From positions 1,922,001-1,986,000 of the forward strand of contig NZ_JARUND010000001.1 of assembly GCF_036898825.1 (NCBI RefSeq): a stretch of 64,000 nucleotides of DNA, in the 5' to 3' direction. The stretch comes from Streptomyces sp. B21-083. GTDB lineage: Bacteria > Actinomycetota > Actinomycetes > Streptomycetales > Streptomycetaceae. Below are positions 40,590-50,100 of this stretch, piece after piece. The notes beneath the pieces are model-generated. The model worked only from the letters and a program-made list of their open reading frames with translations. It searched no databases and was not told the DNA's origin. Position numbers and translations under genes: made by a program. How positions within the stretch are numbered: the first letter of the stretch is position 1; each line of letters begins with the position of its first letter.

Positions 40590-41452
40590 GATGCCGTCCT
40601 CCCGGACGCGTGCGGAGTCGCAGTAGCGCGGCGTACCCGGCGTGCGGGCACCGCCCGTTCGGCGGCCGGGCGCGGCAGCCAGCGGGTGACGCGGCGGCCG
40701 GCGGCCTCGACGGCGGTGGAGGTGAGCCAGCCCAGCAGGCCGATGGTGGCCATGCCGACGAGGACGCCCGGATAGTTGACGATGGTGTAGTCCTGCCAGG
40801 TGCGGTAGCCGACGCCGTACTGGCCGGAGATCATCTCGGCGGAGATGACGCAGATCCAGGACACGCCGATGCCCACCGAGAGCCCGCCGAGGATGCCGGG
40901 CAGCGCACCGGGCAGGACGACGGAGGCGAGGACGCGCAGCCGGCCGCCGCCCATGGTGAGGACGGCCTCCTCCCAGACCGGCGTCAGCGCCCGGACCGCG
41001 TGCCGGGTGGAGACCAGGACGGGGAAGAAGGCGGCGGTGAAGGTGATGAAGACGATGCCCTGCTCGTTGGTGGGGAAGAGCAGGATCGCCACCGGGACGA
41101 GGGCGATCGCCGGTATGGGCCGCAGTACTTCGAGGAGCGGGCCGAGGAGGTCGGCGGCGATCCGGGAGCGGGCGACGGCCGTGCCGACCGCGATCCCGGC
41201 GACCGAGGCGAGCGCGAAGCCGGTGAGGATGCGGGTCAGGCTGTCGGTCAGGTCCTGCCAGTAGACGGCCGTGCCGAGGCGGTGCCCGAACTCGCGGGCG
41301 ACCTGGGTGGCGGTGGGGAACTGGGCGAACCGCAGCCACAGGTTGACGTGTTGGCTGGTGAGCAGCTGCCAGATGCCGAGCGCGGCCAGCAGCGAGGCGG
41401 CGCGCAGAACGTAGCGGGGATACGGGGAAGAGGAGTCGGTGGAGGCGCTCAT
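40586..41452 (-). CDS. ABC importer permease, SsuC/TauC type
   Basis: 288 aa from the ATG at 41452 (ATGA overlap with the binding-protein stop). Six TM segments, with the cytoplasmic loop EEAVLTMGGGRLRVLASVVLPGALPG acting as EAA motif. An Arg/Ala-rich C-terminal tail. It works as a homodimer with the ATPase at 39822 and the lipoprotein at 41449. Confidence 0.92.
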   Translation of the reverse strand: MSASTDSSSPYPRYVLRAASLLAALGIWQLLTSQHVNLWLRFAQFPTATQVAREFGHRLGTAVYWQDLTDSLTRILTGFALASVAGIAVGTAVARSRIAADLLGPLLEVLRPIPAIALVPVAILLFPTNEQGIVFITFTAAFFPVLVSTRHAVRALTPVWEEAVLTMGGGRLRVLASVVLPGALPGILGGLSVGIGVSWICVISAEMISGQYGVGYRTWQDYTIVNYPGVLVGMATIGLLGWLTSTAVEAAGRRVTRWLPRPAAERAVPARRVRRATATPHASGRTAS

Positions 41453-42885
41453 TTCGCGGCCTGCCGCGGTGCCGTGGACAGCGCCGTGGACAGCGCCGTG
41501 GCGTAGCTGACGATCCGTGCTCCGGGGTGGGCGGCGGTCCAGGCGTCGGCGGTGGCCTCGGTGACGAAGGGCTCCAGATCGGTGCCGTCGTGGACCCATA
41601 CCGACTTGTCGGCGAACCAGCGGGTGCCGGTGGTGGCGTCGGGCACGTACGCGGCCCGTACGGTGCCGCTGTGCCCGGCGACGTAGCGGAGGAGGGCGGC
41701 CGGGTCGGCGTAGGTGCTGGTGGTGGTCGCGCCCTTGAGCCAGACCTCGGGCCTGGAGGCGGGCGCCGTGGTGGCGGCGGCTCTGGCGTATCCGGCGCCG
41801 TAGGCCTTCTTGAGGTAGCTGTCGTCGACGAAGTCGGAGACGTTCACGGTGCCCGCGAGCTTGGCGGAGACCAGCAGCGGAACGTCCTTCTTCAGGGCGG
41901 CGACCAGCTCGGGCTTGAGCGTGGGGTCGAAGGTGGCGATGCCACCCTTGCCGTTGTAGAGGTAGACGACCTCGGCTGGCAGCCCGGTGACCTCGGCGAC
42001 CTTCTCGGCGGCGGTGACCGGGTGTGCGTCGAGATACGCGGTGGCCCTGATCTGTGCGGCGAGGAACGCCTCGACGACGGCTGGGCGTCGGTCGGCGAAC
42101 GCGTCGCGCACGGTGACGCCGTGGAGGGTGGGCAGGCCGAGCGCGCCGCCGTCGTACAGGGCCTTCGCCTTGCCCTGGAAGGCCAGCAGGCCGGGCCAGG
42201 CCACGAACTGCGAGAGCGCGTCGACGCTGCCCGCCTCCAGTGCCGAAGCACCCACGGCGGGCTGCTGGTTGAGCTTGCCGATGTCCTTGTCGGGGTCGAG
42301 ACCGGCCTGCTCCAGGGCCCGTACGAGGGTGCCGTCGGCGGCCGAGCCGACGCTCGTCGACACCTTCTTGCCGCGCAGGTCGGACAGCGACTTCAGAGCC
42401 GAATCCGGGGCGGTGACCACGGTGTTGAGGGCGCCGCGCGCGTTGTAGCCGGTGACGGAGACCAACCGGGTCGGGGCGTTCAGCTGCTTGCCCCGGGAGG
42501 CGTTGATGAGCAGCGGGAAGTCTCCCATGGAGCCGATGTCGACCTTCCCGGCGATCATCGCGGCGGTGATCGGGGCGCCGGTGGCGTAGTCCTGCCACTC
42601 CACCTTGTAGGTGATGCCGTCACGGGCGCCCTGGGCCTTCAGCGCGCTCTCGAAGTAGCCGAGCGAACGCAGCAGGGTTCCGGCCGTGACGGTGTTGATG
42701 GTCTTGGACTGGTAGCCGACGGTCAGGGTGACCGACTTGCTGTCGCTCGCGTCCGCGGAGCCGCCGCAGGCGGTGAGCGGGAGGAGCAGGGCGGCGGCGA
42801 GGACGGCCGGAGCGATCCTGCGCGACGAGGTGACGCAGCGGGACGGGGTGGTGCCGCGTGACTGGGGGCGCGCCACGGAAGCCAT
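41449..42885 (-). CDS. Substrate-binding lipoprotein (NMT1/SsuA type) with NosL-like C-terminal extension
   Basis: 478 aa from the ATG at 42885, against roughly 320-350 for the family. Lipobox LTAC with Cys40. The binding domain (about 50-360) shows VTLTVGYQSKTINTVTAGTLL, DIGSMGDFPLLINASRG, LSDLRGKKVSTSVGSAADGTLVRAL and LEAGSVDALSQFVAWPG, as in the SsuA/TauA/THI5 group. The extra part (about 395-478), AAYVPDATTGTRWFADKSVW ... PFVTEATADAWTAAHPGARI, resembles NosL-type domains, small folds that bind copper(I) in nitrous-oxide reductase assembly. The resemblance is by eye; candidate ligands are not obvious. Extracytoplasmic, membrane-tethered. First transporter gene of the operon, coupled to the permease by ATGA. 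Confidence 0.82.
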   Translation of the reverse strand: MASVARPQSRGTTPSRCVTSSRRIAPAVLAAALLLPLTACGGSADASDSKSVTLTVGYQSKTINTVTAGTLLRSLGYFESALKAQGARDGITYKVEWQDYATGAPITAAMIAGKVDIGSMGDFPLLINASRGKQLNAPTRLVSVTGYNARGALNTVVTAPDSALKSLSDLRGKKVSTSVGSAADGTLVRALEQAGLDPDKDIGKLNQQPAVGASALEAGSVDALSQFVAWPGLLAFQGKAKALYDGGALGLPTLHGVTVRDAFADRRPAVVEAFLAAQIRATAYLDAHPVTAAEKVAEVTGLPAEVVYLYNGKGGIATFDPTLKPELVAALKKDVPLLVSAKLAGTVNVSDFVDDSYLKKAYGAGYARAAATTAPASRPEVWLKGATTTSTYADPAALLRYVAGHSGTVRAAYVPDATTGTRWFADKSVWVHDGTDLEPFVTEATADAWTAAHPGARIVSYATALSTALSTAPRQAAK

Positions 42886-42899
42886 GCTGGAGAGACCTT

Positions 42900-43127
42900 T
42901 CACCGGAGGAGGTAGGGCATGTTGACGGTGACCGCGCCGGTGGGGCAGCGGGCGGCGCAGGGGCCGCAGTACCAGCACTCGTCGACGTGCATGTACGCCT
43001 TGCTGGTGTCCGGGTCGATGGCGAGGGAGTCCAGCGGGCACATGTCGACGCAGAGGGTGCAGCCGTCGATGCACTTGGACTCGTCGATGGTGACGGGCAC
43101 GTCGGCACGCTGGGGGACGAGAGGCAT
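42900..43127 (-). CDS. Two-cluster [4Fe-4S] ferredoxin, AprB-like
   Basis: 75 aa, 14 bp ahead of the binding-protein gene. Cluster motifs are CIDGCTLCVDMCP (CX3CX2CX3CP) and CWYCGPCAARCP (CX2CX2CX3CP), eight Cys in all. The CX3C spacing in the first motif and the conserved Trp next to the second recall the iron-sulfur half of adenylylsulfate-reductase-type enzymes. It is the natural electron partner for the AprA-like flavoprotein encoded at the end of the operon. Cytoplasmic. Confidence 0.92.
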   Translation of the reverse strand: MPLVPQRADVPVTIDESKCIDGCTLCVDMCPLDSLAIDPDTSKAYMHVDECWYCGPCAARCPTGAVTVNMPYLLR

Positions 43128-43182
43128 GGCTGTCTCCGGGAATCGGCTGGCGAGGGGTGTGGGTTGCGGAGGAGAAGGTGGG

Positions 43183-43953
43183 TCAGGCGGACCGGTGGAG
43201 CAGTCCGCGCATGGTGATCCGGTCGCCCCGGAAGCGGATGAACTCCAGGTCCACGGGCCGCCCGTCGGACAGACAGGTGAGCCGCTCCAGCATCAGTACG
43301 GCCGCTCCGCGCGGGGCTTCCAGGACGGCGGCGGAGTGCGCGTCGGCGGTGACGGCCTCCAGGGTGATCTCGGCGGTGCCCAGGCGCCGGCCGGTGATCT
43401 GCTCCAGCAGCCGGAAGACGTCGGTGTTCTCCAGGTCGGCGCCGAGGAGTTCGACGCCGATGTCCATCGGGATGTAGGTGAGGTCCAGTGACAGCGGCAC
43501 CCCGCCGAGGCGGCGCAGCCGCTCCACGTACAGGACCTCGGCACGAGGTCGCAGTCCGAGCCGGGCGGCGACCGGTCCGGGCGCGGCGACCGGGCTCATG
43601 GTCCGTACCTCGTTGGTGACATGGCCGTGCTCGTGGAGGGTCTCCGCCAGCCCCATCAGCCGGTCCAGGCCGTGCGGGTACTTCTGACAGGTGACGACCG
43701 TACCGACCCCGGGCAGCCGCTCGACCAGTTGTTCGGTGCGGAGCAGGTCCAGGGCCTGGCGGACCGTGTTACGGGACGCGCCGTAGTCGGCGCCTATGGC
43801 GTCCTCGTGCGGGAGTACGCCCTCGGGGAAGCCGTCCGTCAGAAGCTGGTGGCGGAGCAGGTCGGCGAGCTGCCGGGCCCGGTCCGCACGCAGCCGGCGG
43901 CGTCGCGCTGCCGCGACGGGCGCGGTGTGTTCGCGAGTGCGGTCGGCGGGCAT
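43183..43953 (-). CDS. GntR-family regulator with UTRA domain
   Basis: 256 aa. Winged helix-turn-helix at about 25-90: LRHQLLTDGFPEGVLPHEDA and GASRNTVRQALDLLRTEQL. The UTRA effector domain follows (about 105-250: LYVERLRRLGGVPLSLDLTYI, VFRLLEQITGRRLGTAEITLEAV). First gene of the ferredoxin-importer-flavoprotein operon (56 bp before the ferredoxin), so it is probably its self-regulated sensor of the imported molecule. An inverted repeat GTTCAC-N4-GTGAAC (44052-44067) lies about 100 bp upstream. Confidence 0.9.
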   Translation of the reverse strand: MPADRTREHTAPVAAARRRRLRADRARQLADLLRHQLLTDGFPEGVLPHEDAIGADYGASRNTVRQALDLLRTEQLVERLPGVGTVVTCQKYPHGLDRLMGLAETLHEHGHVTNEVRTMSPVAAPGPVAARLGLRPRAEVLYVERLRRLGGVPLSLDLTYIPMDIGVELLGADLENTDVFRLLEQITGRRLGTAEITLEAVTADAHSAAVLEAPRGAAVLMLERLTCLSDGRPVDLEFIRFRGDRITMRGLLHRSA

Positions 43954-44051
43954 CGGGACTCCAGCGGGGCGGGGGTTCGTGTCCCCCGGACCATAACCGT
44001 GGGCGGCCCTCCGTGGTGTTGCGGCAGTGTTGCGCCACCGCGCTGCCGGTC

Positions 44052-44067
44052 GTTCACCGGCGTGAAC
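44052..44067. promoter_or_regulatory. GTTCAC-CGGC-GTGAAC inverted repeat, candidate GntR operator
   Basis: Six-bp arms around 4 nt, in the 177-bp gap between the gntR start (43953) and the carboxylesterase stop (44131). Position suits self-control of the operon. A GGGGG/CCCCC hairpin lies closer to the start (43970-43988). Confidence 0.4.
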
Positions 44068-44130
44068 TGGCGGTTTGCCCCGAGGACTGGCAGATCCGCC
44101 ACCTGGCCGAAACCTGTCGGGCGGCTCCGG

Positions 44131-45771
44131 TCAGCGCCGGTGGACGGCACCGGGGAGGCGGAGGCGTCGTACGGGCGACCGTGTTTCCGCGCCGCGCAGG
44201 AGCGAACGAGGCCGGGGGGTCTCCTCCGGAGCGGCGTCCGGCCTCCTGGCGTCGGCCGCCCACAGGGCCAGTTCGCGGTCGCGTGGTCCCTCTACGGTGT
44301 GCGGGTCGCCGTCGCCGAAGATCCGCACGGGGTGCGAGGCGTCCCAGGGCCGCCAGCCAGGGTCGCCGTCGACAGCGAAGCGTACCCACGCCGTGTGCGT
44401 GGCCTCGGCGAGGTCCGGCGGGGCGCCGTCGCCCGCGAGCCTGGCGGACGCGGGGGCCTCGTGGGTGTCGAACACGAATCCCAGTTCGATGGAGTGGCAG
44501 GCGCCCAGGCCTGGCTTGGTGGACGGCCAGGCGAACTCGTACACGTAGGCCCGGCCGCCCTGACCGCCCCTGCCACCCATCCCGTCCTCGCCGCCCCTGC
44601 CGCCCGTCCCGCCCTGGCCGCGTGCTTCCGCGAGCCGGTGCAGCGGCACGCGCAGGAGGTGGTCGGTGACCAGCTGGCCCACGAGGTCGGCCGGGCCGGC
44701 GTCGGGGTGCAGAGTGCGGTAGCCGCGCGGGACCTCGGGGCCGCAGCGGCAGCGGGCCATGGCGCCGGCCAGGGCGACCGCGCCGAGCCGGTCGAGGCGC
44801 TCCAGGAGCCCGACCGGCACCAGCCACAGCCGGTACTCGTCCCGGGTCCAGCCCAGAAGCAGGTCGACGTCGGCGGCGACCCCGTCGACGAGGGCCTCCA
44901 AGGGGTCGCGGGGTACGAGGTCGCCGTCGACGACGATACCGAAGGCCGGTCCGCCGAACACCGGGCTGCTCAGCCGCCCGACCTCGCCCTGGACGCGCAG
45001 CAGCAGTTCCCGGTCGACGGCGGCGAAGGCCTCGGCGGTCGCCGGGATCTTCAGCCGGGCCGCCATCCGGCGCACCATCCGCCGTACCTTGTCACGGTCG
45101 CTCACCTCGGGCGGCCCGCTCTGCAGCACCGCCCGCCGGAAGAGCCCCTGCGCTGGTGGGGAGGCGAGCAGCGCGCCGATGCTGATGGCGCCGGCCGACT
45201 GGCCGAAGACGGTGACACGGTCGGGGTCGCCGCCGAAGGCCGCGATCGACGCCCGTACCCACTCCAGCGCGGCGAGCTGGTCACGTAGCCCGGGGTTCGG
45301 GAGTGCGTCCGGGAAGAGGCCGTAACCCTCCACGCCCAGACGGTAGTTGACCGAGACGAGGACCACGCCGTCGCGAGCGAAGGCGTGGCCGTCGTAGACG
45401 GGGACGGCCGATGAACCTCGGGTCAGGGCGCCGCCATGGATCCACACCATGACCGGGAGCCGGGCCCCCCGGCCGGGCTCCGGGGTCCACACGTTGAGGT
45501 TGAGACAGTCGTCGCCGGGGACCACCGGGTCCGACAGCAGTCGGGCGAACGCCTCGGAGTACGGCGGTTTCGGCGCGGTCGGACCGAAGCCGCCCGCGTC
45601 GCGCACCCCGTCCCAGGGGGTGGGCGGCACGGGCGGCCTGAACCGGCGGGGGCCGAAGGGCGGAGCGGCGTACGGGATGCCGCGGAACACGGCGATCCCG
45701 TCGCCCTCGTAGCTGCCCCGGACCTCCCCGTAGGGCGTCCGTACGACAGGCCCTGCCGATTCGTCCGTCAT
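44131..45771 (-). CDS. Carboxylesterase/lipase family (type B)
   Basis: 546 aa without a leader. Landmarks are FRGIPYAAPPFGPRRF, EDCLNLNVW-like DDCLNLNVWTP, oxyanion MVWIHGGALTRGSS, nucleophile elbow VFGQSAGAISIG with catalytic Ser, and GACHSIELGFVF bearing the His; the acid is probably the Glu of WTRDEY. Hydrolyses carboxyl esters; substrate unknown. A Gly-rich insertion of about 25 residues (near 390-413, GGTGGRGGEDGMGGRGGQGG) is unusual. It lies between the ferredoxin operon and the polyuronide locus and shows no overlap with either. Confidence 0.9.
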   Translation of the reverse strand: MTDESAGPVVRTPYGEVRGSYEGDGIAVFRGIPYAAPPFGPRRFRPPVPPTPWDGVRDAGGFGPTAPKPPYSEAFARLLSDPVVPGDDCLNLNVWTPEPGRGARLPVMVWIHGGALTRGSSAVPVYDGHAFARDGVVLVSVNYRLGVEGYGLFPDALPNPGLRDQLAALEWVRASIAAFGGDPDRVTVFGQSAGAISIGALLASPPAQGLFRRAVLQSGPPEVSDRDKVRRMVRRMAARLKIPATAEAFAAVDRELLLRVQGEVGRLSSPVFGGPAFGIVVDGDLVPRDPLEALVDGVAADVDLLLGWTRDEYRLWLVPVGLLERLDRLGAVALAGAMARCRCGPEVPRGYRTLHPDAGPADLVGQLVTDHLLRVPLHRLAEARGQGGTGGRGGEDGMGGRGGQGGRAYVYEFAWPSTKPGLGACHSIELGFVFDTHEAPASARLAGDGAPPDLAEATHTAWVRFAVDGDPGWRPWDASHPVRIFGDGDPHTVEGPRDRELALWAADARRPDAAPEETPRPRSLLRGAETRSPVRRLRLPGAVHRR

Positions 45772-45877
45772 CTGCCCACCAGCTCTCTCGCCGCCGCTCG
45801 TGAACCGTTCAGATCACAGCAACACATGACCTGCCGGCATTCCTGCGGAAGGAGCCTTTCGGTGGGTGACGGTGCGG

Positions 45878-47155
45878 CTATCTGGCGTACATCAGGGTGC
45901 CGAAGCCGAGCTGGTCGAAGCCGCCGCTCGTCGTGCCGTAGTCACCTCCCCCGCCCTCGGGCCGGACGCTCTCGGCCATCGCCTGGATGTACGGGACGGA
46001 CAGGCCGCGCCGCTTGGCGTAGTGGTAGTAGAGAAGGTCCCAGACCGGGCGGACCTGGCCCCGACTGACGGAGGAGATCACGGTCTGTGACGACTGGGCG
46101 CAGTTCTGGCCGGTGCCCCAGGTGTACGTGGTGTAGGGGACGTCGTTGCCCAGGTTGTACCTGGCGACGTACTGGGCGGCCTTCATGAACCGGTTGCTGT
46201 CGTAGCCGTACAGGTCGTCGCCCTGGGACCAGGCCATCTCGCAGAAGGCTCCCATCTGGCCCATGCCCATCATGGTGTGCCCCTGGTCGCGCCCCGACTC
46301 CTGCCACTGGCCCAGGGCGTAGCCGGCCGAGTCGGTGTGGAGGTACGGGACGGCGTGGGCGAGGGAGCCGTTGCCCGCGCCGGTCTTGAAGTAGTTGACG
46401 GCCTGGTCGTACTTGGCTCCGTCGTCGCACAGGATCCCGATCGCGAGGATCGAGTTCATGTTGCAGAGGTCCCAGTTGGCCCAGTAGTTGGTGATGCAGG
46501 CGTCGTTGTGACCGGTCAGGAACTGGTTGTTGAGGGGGTAGAAGACGTCGAGCATCATCGTCTTGAACCGGTCGAGGTCGAATCCGCTGTAGCCGCGCAT
46601 GAGTTCGGCGGCGTTGGCGAACTGGTAGCCGTAGATCCCGGCGGCCAGGAAGCGGTCGGCGTTGCCGGTGACGGTGGTGAGCGTCGACGACCAGGCGTTG
46701 AGGATGCGCACCGCCGTGTCGCCGTTGGCGGTGGTGCCCGCGATCTTCCAGCGCAGGGCGTTCTGGTAGGCGGCATGGATGTCGTTGTAGAGGACGGTGT
46801 AGTTCTCGCCGGTACCGCCCCGGATGATCGTGGCCTGGGGGCGGGGCGTCCAGGTCGACGCGGAATGGGAGTTGGCGGTCAGGCGGTTCCAGCCGGAGAG
46901 CCAGGGGTCGGTACCGGCGGCGACCCGGACCTTGGCGCGGTTGAGTTCGCCGTAGGCGTGGAGCATGCCGGGGTGGGTGAAGGTCGCGGGTGCGGCCTGG
47001 GCGGAGGGGGCCGTGAGTGCTGCGGCGGAGGTGCCGACGGCGAGGGCGGCGGTGAGACCGCCGGCGGACCTCAGCAGTCCGCGGCGGCTCAACTTGGCTT
47101 GATGGTCAGGTACTTCGGGCTGGTAGGAGTGCTTGTGGGGGTTTTCGCGGCTCAT
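45878..47155 (-). CDS. Secreted alginate-lyase-fold protein (short paralogue)
   Basis: 425 aa. Twin-arginine leader (LSRRGLLRSAGG, cleavage after AQA near 54). A single (alpha/alpha) toroid domain of the Alginate_lyase type: FTHPGMLHAYGELNRAKVRV, NAAELMRGYSGFD, YWANWDLCNMNSILAIGI, SGRDQGHTMMGMGQMGAF and a late Tyr/His-rich LLYYHYAKRRG. These enzymes cleave uronic-acid polysaccharides by beta-elimination; whether the substrate is alginate, glucuronan or another polyuronide is open. Paralogue of the first domain of the next upstream gene (47192), 36 bp away, so last gene of the operon. Confidence 0.85.
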   Translation of the reverse strand: MSRENPHKHSYQPEVPDHQAKLSRRGLLRSAGGLTAALAVGTSAAALTAPSAQAAPATFTHPGMLHAYGELNRAKVRVAAGTDPWLSGWNRLTANSHSASTWTPRPQATIIRGGTGENYTVLYNDIHAAYQNALRWKIAGTTANGDTAVRILNAWSSTLTTVTGNADRFLAAGIYGYQFANAAELMRGYSGFDLDRFKTMMLDVFYPLNNQFLTGHNDACITNYWANWDLCNMNSILAIGILCDDGAKYDQAVNYFKTGAGNGSLAHAVPYLHTDSAGYALGQWQESGRDQGHTMMGMGQMGAFCEMAWSQGDDLYGYDSNRFMKAAQYVARYNLGNDVPYTTYTWGTGQNCAQSSQTVISSVSRGQVRPVWDLLYYHYAKRRGLSVPYIQAMAESVRPEGGGGDYGTTSGGFDQLGFGTLMYAR

Positions 47156-47191
47156 TGCGATGCATCTCCAATCCTGGTGGATCCAGGAGGA

Positions 47192-50100
47192 TCAGGTGGG
47201 GCTGATGCTCACCTCGTCGAAGTACGAGGTGCAGCGGGCCAGGGGGTCGCGGGAGCAGACCACGAGGCCCACGTAGTGGGGGGCGTCGCCGAAGCCGGGG
47301 ATCTCTCCCTCGGCGAGGGGGGTCCAGCTGACGCCGTCATCGGTGGAGAGGGCTGCGGAGAAGGTGGTTGCGGTGCGCTTCAGCCTTAGCAGGCAGGGGA
47401 GTTGGACGGCGGGGGTGGCGGTGCCGGTGAAGACGGAGGCGCCCGCCACCGTCTTGCGCAGCATCAGCTGGGCTGTGGTGCCGCCGGTGACGATCACCCC
47501 GGCCGCCTGGTCGAACGGTGACAGGGACTTGGCCATCAGCAGCCCGACGCGGTCGGCGGCCGTGGCTCCGGTACGGGAGACCAGCCGGGCGGTGAGAACG
47601 CTGTCGCCGGTGACCTGCCGTCGGACGAACTGCCCGGTCATTCCCTGCCCGTTGACGTTCAGGTCGGTTCCGGCACCCCGGACGACGAAGGTCCCGTCCT
47701 TCGTGTCCTTGGCGCCCTTCGGTTCGTACGAGGTGGAGCCGGGCGTACGTACCGCCACCACGCCGTAGGTCCCCAACTCCCGTTCGTCGACTACGACATC
47801 ACCGAGGTCGCCGTAGGTCCAGGTGGCGGGCGGCGGGGTCCCGACGGTGAGTGCGAGGGTGGCCGTCGCCGCGTCGGAGGCGTTGCTCGCGGTCGTGGTG
47901 ACCGTGAACTCCCCGCTCTCGGTGGGCGTTCCGGAGACGAGCCCGGTGTGCCGGTCCACGGTCAGCCCCTTCGGCAGCCCGGCGGCGGCGAACCGCACGG
48001 GTAGGTGCGAGGCGCGGATCAGGTGCTGGAAGGGGACGCCCACGTTGGCGAACGCAGCGCCCGCCGACAGTGTCTGAGGCACCGACGGTGTCGGCATCAG
48101 GGCGGAGTCCGGGGCCGAACGCGGCCCACGGCCACCGGAGTTGGTTTTGGCGACGGCGTAATGGTACGTCCGTCCGGGTGTCCCGGTGGCGTCCGCGTAC
48201 CGCACGCGGGTGCCGAAGCCGACCGGTCCGACCTCGTCGGCGACCCTCCCGTAAGGGCCGTCGGGGCGCGTGGCCCGCAGTACCGTGTAGCGCGCCGACA
48301 GGTCGGGGTCGGTCCAGGTCAGCTCGACGGCGTCGGCTCCGGTGGCCGCCCGTAGGTCGGTGGCGGTGCGCCGGGGGCGCGGTACGCACCAGATGGGCCC
48401 GGAGGCGCCGGTCACCCGGACGTTGTCGAAGGCGCCGGTGCCGGTCTCGGCGTACCCGGCGTCGACGCCCAGGCAGGAGGTGAGGGCGAGCCCGGCGTAC
48501 ACCGTTCGCCCCAACTCCACCTCGGTGACGCCGACTTGCGTCCAGTTGTCGCCGTCCGGGGAGATGGACCCCGTACAGCGGCGGCCCTCGCGCTCGACGC
48601 GTACCCAGTAGGGGGCCCGCAGCCGGTAGCCGTCGCCGGCGCCTTCGACGTAGGGCGCGGTGAGTGGTGTCGCCGACTCGGGGAGCGCGCCGAGGTCGGA
48701 GATCGGGAAGGAGGCGGCCGTGGTGATCGTCTGCTGCTGCGAGGGCGGTACGGGGGTGCTGCCGGTGGCGGAGACCGCCGCTCCGGGCGCCGGGCGTACC
48801 GTCCACACGCCGCTCCAGGTGTGCAGCGGCAGGCCCTGGATCAGCATCGACGCGTGCGGGGCGGCGGCGTCGAGGGAGGCGCGCAGGGTGACGCCGATCC
48901 TGGAGTACTGGGAGCTGAGCGGCCACACGATGCGCGCGGTCACCGAGCCGTCGCCGCGCAGGGGCAGGTGGGCCAGGCGGTACGTGTCCGCCGTCCCGCC
49001 CGCCCCCAGCACGAACCGTTCGCCGTCGAAGACCGCCGAACCCGGGACGCCCGTCTCCCCCACGTCCTGGGTCGACCAGGGCGCGGGCAGCCCGGCACTC
49101 GCCGCCGCCCAGCCCGAAGTGCCGCTCGTGCCGAGGGAGTTGGTGGCGAGGACCGTGTAGTAGGAGGTCCGGCCGCGGTGGACGTGCCGGTCCGTGTACG
49201 TGTCGGTGGTGACGGCGTCGGCGATCGTCTCGTACGGGCCCTCGGGACGGTCGGCACGCCGGACCGTGTAGCCGGTGGCCCATGTGGAGGGGAGCCAGGA
49301 GACGGTGACGGTGTCGTGCGCGCCGAGCGCCGTGACGCCGGTTGGAGCGGTGGGCGCGGCCGGTGCGGGGGCCGTGGTGCCCGCGAAGGTCAGGGTGCCC
49401 CAGCTCGGCAGGTCGTCGTTGCTGCCCTCCACGACGCGGGCGCCGCCCGTCCCCCGGAAGACTGCCGCCTTCGTGGAGGGGGTGTCGAGGGCGCGTACGC
49501 CCGCGTAGTGCGCGTACGCCATCTCGTAGATCGGGGGCAGGTTGCCGCGGCCGGTCGCGGAGACGGACTTCTTGATGTACTTGCCGGTGCGGTCGAGATC
49601 GGGGGTGAAGGGGACGTCACCGCCGAGGTTGTAGCGGGCGGCGTACTCGAAGTTGGCGAGGACACGGTTGTCGTCGTAGCCCCACAGGTCGACGCCCTGG
49701 TTCCAGGCGACCTGGGCGATGTCGCCGGTCAGACCGACCGCGAGCTGTTCGTGGCCCTGGTCGCGGCCGGCCTCCTGGCCCTGGCCGGCGTCGGTGACGA
49801 CGCGGTGGGCGATGCTGCCGTTGCCGACTCCGGCCGCCATGAACCGCAGGGCGTCCTCGAAGAGGGTCGGCTCCTCGCAGAACACCCCGATGGCCAGGAT
49901 GGTCTGAACGGCCGTCAGGTCCCAGTTGCCGTTGGCGTAGAGCATGTAGCCGGAGACTGCCGGGTACCAGACGTCGAGGAAGGAGCGCTCGCAGCGGGCG
50001 ATGTCCGCGTCCGCCCAGCCGTCGTAGTCGCCGCCGTGGCGCATGAGTTCGGCCGCGTTGACGAACTTGAAGGCCTGGAGCCCGGCGCCGAGCGGGCCGT

